This document shows positions 33,862 to 40,243 of a DNA stretch of 40,243 nt, in pieces. A model generated the notes under the pieces. The model worked only from the letters and a program-made list of their open reading frames with translations. It searched no databases and was not told where the DNA came from. Both the position numbers and the translations under genes were made by a program. The DNA lies in contig JBGTSJ010000037.1 of assembly GCA_041940305.1 (NCBI GenBank), positions 1-40,243 on the forward strand, given 5' to 3'. This stretch comes from JBGTSJ01 sp041940305. GTDB lineage: Bacteria; Planctomycetota; Planctomycetia; Planctomycetales; Planctomycetaceae. Each line of letters begins with the position of its first letter. Within the stretch, counting starts at the first letter, position 1.

Positions 33862-34659
33862 ATGACCACATCGGCAGGTAGTCAGGCATCGCCGCCACGG
33901 GCGTTTGGCGACCTGACCGGGCAAAACGCGGTCGTCACCGGATCCTCATCGGGGATCGGCCGGGCGATCGCGCTCGAACTGGCCGCAGCGGGTGCGGATG
34001 TGGTCGTGCATTGCGCCCGCTCCGCCGAGGCCGCCCGGCAGGTGGCTGGACAGATCGCCGACTTGGGTCGCCGCTCAGGCGTCATTCAGGCGGACCTCAG
34101 TGACGCACTGAGCCATCAACGGCTGCTCGACGAAGCCACGTCGCTGTTGGGGACTCCGCACATCTGGGTGAACAACGCCGGCGCGGACCTGCTGACCGGC
34201 GACGACGCCCACCGCCCCTATCACGAAAAACTCCAGTTGCTGTACGAGGTGGACGTCCGCGCCACGGCGCTGCTCAGCCGACTGGTCGGCGAGCGGATGC
34301 GGGACGCCGGCCGCGGGGTGATCCTCAACATCGGCTGGGACCAGGCCGATCGCGGCATGGAAGGAGACAGCGGCGAACTGTTCGCGCTCTCCAAGAACGC
34401 CATCATGGGCCTCACGCGCTCGCTGGCGGTATCGCTCGCCCCGGCGGTCAGAGTGAACTGCATCGCCCCGGGCTGGATCCGCACCGCCTGGGGAGAGCAG
34501 GCCGGCCGCGACTGGCAGGAACGCGTGCTCCGCGAAACCCCCCTGCGCCGCTGGGGCACGCCCGAAGACATCGCACGACTGGCCCGGTTCCTGGTGAGCG
34601 ACGATGCGTCCTATCTCACCGGCCAGGTGATCAATGCCAATGGCGGCGCGGTACGATAG
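33862..34659 (+). CDS. SDR-family oxidoreductase-like protein with altered catalytic site
   Basis: The 265-residue protein has the short-chain dehydrogenase fold: VVTGSSSGIGRAIALELAAA (cofactor loop TGxxxGIG), NNAG in WVNNAGADLL, VRVNCIAPGWIRTAWG, and RRWGTPEDIARLARFLVSDD followed by SYLTGQVINANGG. The active site is abnormal: the expected Y-x-x-x-K reads F-A-L-S-K, with Phe at residue 174 (TTC at 34381) and the Lys kept. The usual catalytic Ser region reads LNIGWDQAD. It may therefore be non-catalytic or use another mechanism. It precedes the pterin dehydratase gene by 64 bases, and a pterin-related role is inferred from context. The start is ATG 33862; an upstream in-frame TTG exists at 33850. 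Confidence 0.85.
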   Translation: MTTSAGSQASPPRAFGDLTGQNAVVTGSSSGIGRAIALELAAAGADVVVHCARSAEAARQVAGQIADLGRRSGVIQADLSDALSHQRLLDEATSLLGTPHIWVNNAGADLLTGDDAHRPYHEKLQLLYEVDVRATALLSRLVGERMRDAGRGVILNIGWDQADRGMEGDSGELFALSKNAIMGLTRSLAVSLAPAVRVNCIAPGWIRTAWGEQAGRDWQERVLRETPLRRWGTPEDIARLARFLVSDDASYLTGQVINANGGAVR

Positions 34660-34662
34660 TAA

Positions 34663-34704
34663 ATGGTCGATGGTCGATGGCTGATGGCTGATGGTTGATG
34701 GCTG
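34663..34704. repeat. six tandem heptamers (ATGGYYG)
   Basis: Six consecutive seven-base units run from 34663 to 34704: ATGGTCG twice, ATGGCTG twice, ATGGTTG, then ATGGCTG. They fill the gap between the SDR gene stop and the GGAGG (34710-34714) of the pterin dehydratase gene. A further ATGGCTG is the start codon region itself. Unit number may vary between strains, since such arrays are prone to slippage. Confidence 0.8.
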
Positions 34705-34723
34705 AGTTTGGAGGTGGTTGCAG

Positions 34724-35068
34724 ATGGCTGATGACAGGCTTCTTTCTGCGGATGAACTCGACGCGGCTCTGCAGTCGCTGCCCGGATGGGAGGTTCGCGA
34801 CGGGTGGCTGCGGCGCAAGTACGTCACGCCCGGCTGGCCGCACACGCTGATGCTGGCGAACGCGATTGGATTCGTCGCCGAAGCGGCGTGGCATCATCCC
34901 GATCTCGAACTGGGTTACGCGCAGGTCGTGGTGAAGTTGCAGACGCACCGTGTGAAGGGGATCACCGAGAGCGACGTCGCGCTGGCCCGACGCATCCATG
35001 AAGTCGCTCTCTGGAGGCCCGATGAGGCATCGCCGCTGGAGGGATTCCCAAAAAACTGGGTGCGTTAG
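34724..35068 (+). CDS. pterin-4a-carbinolamine dehydratase-family protein
   Basis: The 114-residue protein has LSADELDAALQSLPGWEVRD at the start, then AWHHPDLELGYAQVVVKLQT ending THRVKGIT, the family core. The HHP motif (H57, H58, P59) and the later His (H75) of the active site are present. The known reaction is dehydration of 4a-hydroxytetrahydrobiopterin, but in bacteria without aromatic hydroxylases such proteins are linked to folate and methanopterin synthesis; a pcd gene occurs in methylotroph tetrahydromethanopterin clusters. A GGAGG lies nine bases before the ATG. With the dihydropteroate synthase-like gene downstream this points to a pterin pathway. Confidence 0.9.
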   Translation: MADDRLLSADELDAALQSLPGWEVRDGWLRRKYVTPGWPHTLMLANAIGFVAEAAWHHPDLELGYAQVVVKLQTHRVKGITESDVALARRIHEVALWRPDEASPLEGFPKNWVR

Positions 35069-35133
35069 GCGAGACATCAGCACGCGCGGAACGCACATGC
35101 CTTAATCGTATAACCGTGTGAAAGAGTCTCGAA

Positions 35134-35841
35134 ATGGCGAAGAAGAAGGTCTCGAAGGTGGACGCAGGCCGGGATCCGTCTTCGTATTCGGATTCCGAGT
35201 TTAGGCTACACATCGAGTCTACAGAACTCGGGATCGGCACGTTTGCCGAGATCCTGCATGGAATGCGCTCGCTGATGATCCGAGCAACCTTCTCCTTGCT
35301 GCTCGACAGCTATGAACCGCCAGATATGTTGGAGCTTGATCGGAACTTACGAGATGAACTTGGACAAAGCGATTTACGGCCCCTTGCCGAGTCATATGCC
35401 GAGTTTCGAGATCTCGAAGGTGTGCCAGGGACAGTGGACTGGCACCTTACGGTGTCGCCGCCGAGGCGCACCGGTGAGGTCATTACACGCTGGCTACAGG
35501 CGAATTACGACGAAAGTCAGTTTGAGGGATGGATTAGGAGCAGCCTATCAGCCTATGACCCTCCGATTCGCACAGTGTCGACGGGGTCGATCAATGTGGA
35601 GTTTGTTGCGGCCACAGTCTTACACCTTTTCCTGCCACATATTGATTTTCGAGTGTTGGAAGTATGGTCTGAGTGGGTGGTCACCTTCGTCCGCAATCGT
35701 ATTGATCAGCCCGGGCCGACCAATCGAATGACTGCCTTACCCAAAGCGATTCGGGATGCCATGAGGGATGAGGGCATAGTCGAGATGTACATCGAGTATC
35801 GTGATTTTAGGTGCGTGATAAAGCGGCGGGGCGGTGTATGA
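35134..35841 (+). CDS. unknown protein within the pterin gene group, lower GC
   Basis: This 235-residue protein is not recognised. It starts MAKKKVSKVDAGRDPSSYSD and has a helix (SLMIRATFSLLLDSYEPP) and mixed helix/strand segments, including GEVITRWLQANYDESQFEGW. A hydrophobic patch, INVEFVAATVLHLFLPHI, follows and may be buried or membrane-associated. No catalytic motif is visible. Two 60-base lines counted by hand give 52-55 % GC against 67 % in a line of the following gene, so it may be acquired. Its stop overlaps the ATG at 35838 of the next gene as ATGA, which suggests coupling despite the foreign look. A helix then a hydrophobic beta hairpin resembles adaptor domains of bacterial conflict systems only superficially. 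Confidence 0.7.
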   Translation: MAKKKVSKVDAGRDPSSYSDSEFRLHIESTELGIGTFAEILHGMRSLMIRATFSLLLDSYEPPDMLELDRNLRDELGQSDLRPLAESYAEFRDLEGVPGTVDWHLTVSPPRRTGEVITRWLQANYDESQFEGWIRSSLSAYDPPIRTVSTGSINVEFVAATVLHLFLPHIDFRVLEVWSEWVVTFVRNRIDQPGPTNRMTALPKAIRDAMRDEGIVEMYIEYRDFRCVIKRRGGV

Positions 35842-37304
35842 ATCTCGGTCACCGCATGACGTTGACTTCGACTGACACCCTTTCATTGGGAGTGCATCTG
35901 GCGACCTCGTGCCGCCAGCGCATCCTGTTCGTCACCGGCCGCTTCGCTGAGCACGCCGTGCAGGGCTCGGTGGCCGATGCAGCGGCCCTGTTCGACTTCG
36001 ACTATGAGATCACGATCCTCCCGATCACCGTCGCCGCCCTGATGCACGCCGGCTGGGTGCGTCGCAAACTGCAGATTGACCGCCCCTTCGACCGCGTTCT
36101 CGTCCCCGGATGGTGCCAGGGAGACCTCGCCGAATTGTCGGACGCCTACGGCGTCCCGTTCGAACGCGGCCCGAAGGACATCCGGGACCTCCGCGAATAT
36201 TTCGGCGGCGCGGCGTCCGATACGGTCGATCTCAGCCGCTTTGACATCGAGATCATTGCGGAGATCAATCACGCGCCGCGCATGACCGACCGGCAGTTGC
36301 TGGGCCTCGCTGCGCATTACCGGGACAGCGGCGCGGAGATCATCGATTTGGGCTGCATCCCCGGCGAGTCGTGGGGCCGGGCGGGGGACGTCACCCGTCT
36401 GTTGCGTGCGGAGGGATTCCGCGTCTCGATCGACAGTTTCGATCGCGCGGAGGTGGAGGCCGCTGTCTCGGCGGGGGCCGAGCTGGTGTTGAGCGCGAAC
36501 TCCTCGAATCGTGACTGGGCGTCGCAACTGGACGCCGAACTGGTCGCCATCCCCGACGATCCGGCCGATCTCGATTCGCTGGATGAGACGATCGAGCTGT
36601 TGTCGGCGCGCGGGACGCGCTTTCGCATCGACCCCATCATCGAGCCGATCGGGTACGCCTTCGCCGCATCACTCGCAAGGTACTACGAAGCGCGCCGTCG
36701 CTGGCCGCAATGCGAAGTCATGATGGGGATCGGCAATATCACGGAGATGGTCGAGGTGGACAGCGCGGGGGTCAACGTGCTGCTGGCGGCGATCTGCCAG
36801 GAACTGGGCATCCGCAGCGTGCTGACTACAGAAGTCATCAACTGGGCCCGCACGGCCGTGGCGGAGTTCGATCGCGCCCGCCGGCTCGTCAAGTACGCCA
36901 TCGACGAACGGACCGTCGCCAAGCGAATCGGCGCCGGACTGGTCATGCTCCGTGATGAGCGAGTGCGCGAATACGGCGCGGCTGAACTGCTGGCGCTCGC
37001 CAACCGGCTGACCGATCCCAACTACCGCATCTTCGTCGAGCGCGGCGAGATTCACGTCATGAACCGGGACGGTTACTGGCGCGGGCGCGACCCGTTCGAG
37101 CTGTTCGATCGCTTCACCGCCGGCTCCAAGCCCCTCGAGCCATCGCACGCGTTCTATCTGGGATATGAGCTGTCGAAGGCGGTCACGGCGCTGACGCTCG
37201 GCAAGCAATACACGCAGGACCAGACGCTGCAATGGGGCATCCTCACGGTGCCCGAGCCGAGCGCCCTCGAGCGGCGGCATGCAGGACGGCCCGACAGCGA
37301 TTGA
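35838..37304 (+). CDS. dihydropteroate synthase-like protein (methanopterin-type, DUF6513 region)
   Basis: The 488-residue protein has an N-terminal region (RILFVTGRFAEHAVQGSVAD, ITILPITVAALM, FDRVLVPGWCQGDL, FERGPKDIRDL) of the DUF6513 type. A central TIM-barrel like DHPS follows: IIAEINHAPRMTDRQLLGLA, SGAEIIDLGCIPGESW, RVSIDSFDRAEVEAAVSAGA, MMGIGNITEMVEVDSAGVN and VLTTEVINWA. A C-terminal domain (RIFVERGEIHVMNRDGYWRG) completes it. The DHPS motifs are present but altered, as in archaeal and planctomycete DHPS-related proteins (TIGR00284) linked to tetrahydromethanopterin. It probably joins a pterin to an aminobenzoate-derived partner in that pathway. The start is uncertain (ATG 35838 or 35856, GTG 35892). 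Confidence 0.85.
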   Translation: MNLGHRMTLTSTDTLSLGVHLATSCRQRILFVTGRFAEHAVQGSVADAAALFDFDYEITILPITVAALMHAGWVRRKLQIDRPFDRVLVPGWCQGDLAELSDAYGVPFERGPKDIRDLREYFGGAASDTVDLSRFDIEIIAEINHAPRMTDRQLLGLAAHYRDSGAEIIDLGCIPGESWGRAGDVTRLLRAEGFRVSIDSFDRAEVEAAVSAGAELVLSANSSNRDWASQLDAELVAIPDDPADLDSLDETIELLSARGTRFRIDPIIEPIGYAFAASLARYYEARRRWPQCEVMMGIGNITEMVEVDSAGVNVLLAAICQELGIRSVLTTEVINWARTAVAEFDRARRLVKYAIDERTVAKRIGAGLVMLRDERVREYGAAELLALANRLTDPNYRIFVERGEIHVMNRDGYWRGRDPFELFDRFTAGSKPLEPSHAFYLGYELSKAVTALTLGKQYTQDQTLQWGILTVPEPSALERRHAGRPDSD

Positions 37305-37336
37305 CGCGTGACCGCTTCACAGAACGTTCGCAGAAG

Positions 37337-37359
37337 CCCGGTTTCTTGAAGAAACCGGG
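37337..37359. terminator. 10-bp hairpin repeat, copy 2, between convergent genes
   Basis: CCCGGTTTCT (37337-37346) pairs exactly with AGAAACCGGG (37350-37359) around a TGA loop, followed by TTTCT. It is the same stem as at 32810-32834. Placed between the ends of the DHPS-like gene (37304) and the convergent lipoprotein gene (37381), it may be a two-way terminator. Confidence 0.6.
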
Positions 37360-37380
37360 TTTCTCACACCTGGTCCCGGC

Positions 37381-37887
37381 TCACTCCGACTGGCAGCGGA
37401 AGATTACGGCGTTCGCTCCGGGAACCTCCTGCTGGGCAAGCTTCTCGGCAGCGGCGTCGAACTGCTGCAGGTCCTTGAGCCGGCGGACGCGGTACTCGCC
37501 GGGGTCGAGGTGGATCGCCTGACCGGTTTGCGCCTGCACGGCCAACTCAATCTGGCGGGGCGTCAGCGATTGCGGGTCCAGCTGCACGGTCACGTACTCC
37601 GCGCCGTCAGGCACGGTGTCGGCCTCGCAGTACCCGGGAGGCAGATAGATCGCTCCCGTGTAAAAGTCCACGGCAAACGCAATCGCGCCGGGAACGAAGA
37701 AGATCAGCAGGCCGATGCCGTCCATTGCGACGATGGCGGGATCGAGCCGTCCGCCGCGGCACTGGCCGACGCGCTCCGGATGGAGGAGCGTGCCGCACGA
37801 TGACGAGTTGACGGCCACAGCGGCGCAGAGCGTTAGCCCGGCAAAACGGCGCAGAATCGGACGTGGCGGCATGATGAGTCTCGGCAT
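37381..37887 (-). CDS. small lipoprotein of the CGTLLHPER type
   Basis: The 168-residue protein has a signal region FAGLTLCAAVAVNSSSCGTL with a possible lipid Cys at 31. It continues LLHPERVGQCRGGRLDPAIV, then a hydrophobic segment IGLLIFFVPGAIAFAVDFYT ending GAIYLPPGY, and a helical C-terminal part. This CGTLLxPER...GLLFFxPGxxAFAVDFxTGxIYLP pattern belongs to a small YceK-like lipoprotein family of unknown function that I associate with planctomycetes. The start is ATG 37887 or 37872. A much longer open frame covers the opposite-strand GTPase gene and is not real. It is convergent with the DHPS-like gene. Confidence 0.75.
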   Translation of the reverse strand: MPRLIMPPRPILRRFAGLTLCAAVAVNSSSCGTLLHPERVGQCRGGRLDPAIVAMDGIGLLIFFVPGAIAFAVDFYTGAIYLPPGYCEADTVPDGAEYVTVQLDPQSLTPRQIELAVQAQTGQAIHLDPGEYRVRRLKDLQQFDAAAEKLAQQEVPGANAVIFRCQSE

Positions 37888-38139
37888 CAGCGGACGGGGG
37901 AGGTGAGCCCGCAGGAGGGGCCGCGAGGTTAAGGTGAGTCCCGATCCGGCCGCAACCGCCAGTCGGCCACTGCCGTGCCCCCTCGCGAAAATGCATGTTT
38001 TCCCCTCAGCCGGCGAGCGCTCGATCGTCCGGAACGCGTCCGATTCGGAGAGGAGGCGGAGGCGAGGGTACACTCCGCGGGGGCGCGGTGCTCCAATATG
38101 CTCGTTCGAGTTTTTGGTCCGTTGTCGTAGCGATCTGCA

Positions 38140-39129
38140 ATGCCCGCCAATCTCACCCCGCAGTATTCCAAGGCCGAGGAGGCCTATCGCCGCGCGCAGA
38201 CCGCCCAGGAGCGCGTGGACTGCCTCGAACAGATGCTGCAGCTGATCCCCAAGCACAAGGGGACGGAAAAGCTGCAGGCTGACCTCAAGACGCGCCTCAA
38301 GGAGGCGCGCGAGGAGGTCCAGGTTGAAAAGTCCGCGCCGAAGGCCGCCAAGAGCTACCGCATTCCGCGGCAGGGAGCCGGAACGGTGATCGTCATCGGC
38401 GGGCCGAACGCCGGGAAGAGCCGTGTCCTGCAGGAGCTGACCAACGCGCATCCCGAAGTGGCCCCCTACCCGTTCACCACGCGCGAGCCGATGCCCGGCA
38501 TGATGGACTGGGAGGACGTGACCGTGCAGCTCATCGACACGCCGCCGATCACCGAGCATCACATGGAGCCGTACCTGACCGGTTTCGTCCGCTCGGCCGA
38601 CCTGGTGCTGCTCTGCTTCGACGGCAGCAGCGATGAAGCCCCCGAGCACACCGCCGCGGTGCTGGAACAGCTGCGCACGCGCAAGACGCAACTGGACGCC
38701 CACAGCGGCTTCGATGAAGAAGACATGTCGATCGTCCACGTGCGGACGTTCCTGGTGGTCACCCGCGGCGACGATCCGGACGCAGCCACGAGACTGGAGT
38801 TGTATCGCGAATTTGTCGACGCGCCGCTGGAGACGCACATGGTGGAACTCGAACGCGCGGAGTCGGTGGCGGCGTTGCGGCACGCCATCTACCATGCGCT
38901 GGGAGTGATCCGCGTCTACACCAAGAAGCCGGGCAAGCCGGCGGAGTACGATTCCCCCTACACGATCCCCGTCGGCGGCACCGTGGAGGACCTCGCCCTG
39001 AAGGTGCACCAGGACCTCGCGGCCGGCCTGAAGTTCGCCAAAGTGTGGGGAAGGAGCGCCCACGACGGCCAGTCGGTCGGCCGCGAGCACGTCCTCGCCG
39101 ATCGCGACATGGTCGAACTGCACGCGTGA
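38140..39129 (+). CDS. TGS-domain GTPase related to DRG/Obg
   Basis: The 329-residue protein starts with a helical charged segment (KLQADLKTRLKEAREEVQVE). The GTPase domain follows: GGPNAGKS (87-94), the switch region YPFTTREPMPGMM and G3 as LIDTPPITEHH. The TGS domain is at the end (SPYTIPVGGTVEDLALKVHQ, KVWGRSAHDGQSVGREHVLA, DRDMVELHA). Order and wording (PxTTxxPxxGM, then TGS) match archaeal/eukaryotic DRG and bacterial relatives rather than Obg itself. The fourth motif normally read N-K-x-D appears as VTRGDDPD, which may weaken guanine specificity. The function is probably ribosome-associated. The gene is divergent from the lipoprotein gene. Confidence 0.85.
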   Translation: MPANLTPQYSKAEEAYRRAQTAQERVDCLEQMLQLIPKHKGTEKLQADLKTRLKEAREEVQVEKSAPKAAKSYRIPRQGAGTVIVIGGPNAGKSRVLQELTNAHPEVAPYPFTTREPMPGMMDWEDVTVQLIDTPPITEHHMEPYLTGFVRSADLVLLCFDGSSDEAPEHTAAVLEQLRTRKTQLDAHSGFDEEDMSIVHVRTFLVVTRGDDPDAATRLELYREFVDAPLETHMVELERAESVAALRHAIYHALGVIRVYTKKPGKPAEYDSPYTIPVGGTVEDLALKVHQDLAAGLKFAKVWGRSAHDGQSVGREHVLADRDMVELHA

Positions 39130-39219
39130 ACCGGCGTCACTCGCCGTTTAGCCGCGACCCGCCAGGGGAGCGCGTTCCTCCGCGCTGCCCGACCACTGTT
39201 TAACGACTGATCCCACCCC

Positions 39220-40143
39220 ATGCGTCGCATTGGAACGCTGAACAACGAGCAGGACGCCCGCCGGTTCGCGGATTATCTGTTCTCGCTGGACATCAAGACG
39301 CGGGTCGATGAGACGGGCGATGTCTGGGAGCTATGGGGCCTCGACGAAGACCGGATCAGCGATGCACGGATGGAGTTGGAGCAGTTTCAATCCGACCCCA
39401 ACGCCCGGAAATATGTCGCCGCCGGTCGCGAAGCGGAGCAGAAGCGGGAAGCCCAGTTGCAGCAGGTCATCCAGCAGCGCAAGCGGCAGGTCAACCTGCG
39501 CGACCGCTGGGACCGTCCGCTCTGGCTGCAGGTGCCCATCACGATCGGGCTGATCGCCGCCAGTCTGGCCACAACGCTGTTCTGCGAATTCGGTGACAAT
39601 GATGAATTGACCAACCAGGTGCAGATTCAGCAGTCCGTCAGAACGGACGTCAAGCCGAACGGCACCGGTTGGGTCAGATACAGCAGGACGTTTCTGGAGG
39701 ACGTGCGCCGCGGCGAAGTGTGGCGACTGGTGACCCCCATCTTTCTGCATCTCTCGCCATGGCATCTGTTCGGAAACATGTACTGGCTGGCAGTATTCGG
39801 CGGGATGATCGAGCGGCGACAGGGGAACTGGGGGCTCATCTGGAAGGTGCTGTTGATCGCAGTTGTGTCGAACGTGGCACAATATGCACACAACGGCCCG
39901 TTGTTTGGCGGCATGTCGGGCGTGGGCTTCGGCCTGTTCGGATATGTATGGATCAAGGGGCAGTTCGATCCGGATGACGGGCTGGGCGTCCCGCGGGAGA
40001 CCGCCATCTTCTTCCTGATCTGGATGCTGCTCTGCTCCACCGGACTCATCGGCCCCATTGCGAACGTCGCTCATTCCGTCGGCCTGCTCGGCGGGATGCT
40101 GCTGGCGTCCCCAGCCGCCATCCGCCGCTGGCTGGATGTCTGA
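39220..40143 (+). CDS. rhomboid-family intramembrane serine protease
   Basis: The 307-residue protein has a cytoplasmic GlpG-like N-terminal domain (RFADYLFSLDIKTRVDETGD, ELWGLDEDRISDARMELEQF), a charged helical linker (EQKREAQLQQVIQQRKRQV) and a rhomboid core. EVWRLVTPIFLHLSPWHLFG with NMYW, then FGGMSGVGFGLFGY, supply the catalytic Ser (about S233 in GMSG). ANVAHSVGLLGGML supplies the His (H285). Six hydrophobic segments are expected and can be traced. It cleaves membrane proteins within the bilayer; the substrate is unknown. It follows the TGS GTPase gene by 90 bases on the same strand and may share a transcript. Confidence 0.92.
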   Translation: MRRIGTLNNEQDARRFADYLFSLDIKTRVDETGDVWELWGLDEDRISDARMELEQFQSDPNARKYVAAGREAEQKREAQLQQVIQQRKRQVNLRDRWDRPLWLQVPITIGLIAASLATTLFCEFGDNDELTNQVQIQQSVRTDVKPNGTGWVRYSRTFLEDVRRGEVWRLVTPIFLHLSPWHLFGNMYWLAVFGGMIERRQGNWGLIWKVLLIAVVSNVAQYAHNGPLFGGMSGVGFGLFGYVWIKGQFDPDDGLGVPRETAIFFLIWMLLCSTGLIGPIANVAHSVGLLGGMLLASPAAIRRWLDV

Positions 40144-40144
40144 G

Positions 40145-40241
40145 GAGGTTCCGCGAAAACCTCTGTAGCCAGCCTCTGTGAGGCCGGACGAGCGGGTGAA
40201 AGCTCGACGACCCGGCTGGTTCGGATGGGGTCACAGACCCC
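40145..40241. terminator. three successive hairpins at the window end
   Basis: After the rhomboid stop come GAGGTT/AACCTC (40145-40163), GCCTC-TGT-GAGGC (40172-40184) and GGGGTC-ACA-GACCCC (40227-40241). The last two have three-base loops. No T run follows. The stretch looks like a composite of short intergenic repeats and could also end transcription; the window stops inside it. Confidence 0.5.
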
Positions 40242-40243
40242 GT

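Noticed and set aside
37888..39123. Long upstream extension of the minus-strand lipoprotein frame
   Set aside because: It runs antisense through the TGS GTPase gene and lacks protein character; the signal peptide begins at 37887 or 37872.

Overview
The window looks like one piece of a GC-rich (about 60-67 % in most genes) draft bacterial genome, most likely a member of the Planctomycetota. This rests on gene content: a secreted sulfatase, a tetrahydromethanopterin-type dihydropteroate synthase-like protein next to a pterin carbinolamine dehydratase, a small CGTLLHPER-type lipoprotein, many weak or absent Shine-Dalgarno sites, and short hairpin repeats between genes. A run of ten N (4852-4861) marks an assembly gap. 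No rRNA, tRNA, CRISPR array, transposase or prophage core gene was seen.

Layout. 1-3.4 kb: the 3' end of a moxR ATPase gene and a DUF58 gene, normally direct neighbours, are separated by a lower-GC cassette on the opposite strand encoding TcmP, a three-Cys-motif protein (DUF5131/Gp37-Gp68) and a ribbon-helix-helix-like protein. 3.5-7.3 kb: an FHA-EAL fusion (cyclic-di-GMP phosphodiesterase), an exported beta-sandwich protein and a small membrane protein. 7.4-12.4 kb: glnS, a sugar-type ABC substrate-binding lipoprotein, a sulfatase and a STAS-like protein. 12.4-15.3 kb, minus strand: an HD-domain protein, a protein with a HEPN-like RNKTRGHG motif, a PH-like membrane protein and a leucine-rich-repeat membrane protein. 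15.6-21.5 kb: methyltransferase, PhyH dioxygenase, serine hydrolase, an unknown protein, sulfite reductase and pgpA. 21.6-28.6 kb, all minus strand: HEAT lipoprotein, coupled membrane protein, lipid-kinase-like protein, YchF-like GTPase, STM3941-family protein, birA and an EamA transporter.

28.8-33.4 kb: DedA protein, a small protein overlapping a retropepsin-like protease gene, a DUF2490 protein, ndk, carA and an ArsR regulator. 33.9-37.3 kb, plus strand: SDR-like protein, pterin carbinolamine dehydratase, a lower-GC unknown gene, and the dihydropteroate synthase-like protein, read here as part of methanopterin-type cofactor synthesis. 37.4-40.1 kb: a lipoprotein, a DRG-like TGS GTPase and a rhomboid protease; the window closes in a hairpin-rich stretch.

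The most unusual points are the three-gene cassette splitting moxR-DUF58, the foreign-looking gene inside the pterin cluster beside an SDR that has lost its catalytic tyrosine, the HEPN-like/HD pair, the protease and small-partner pair, and several intergenic repeat families, two of them with both copies inside this window.
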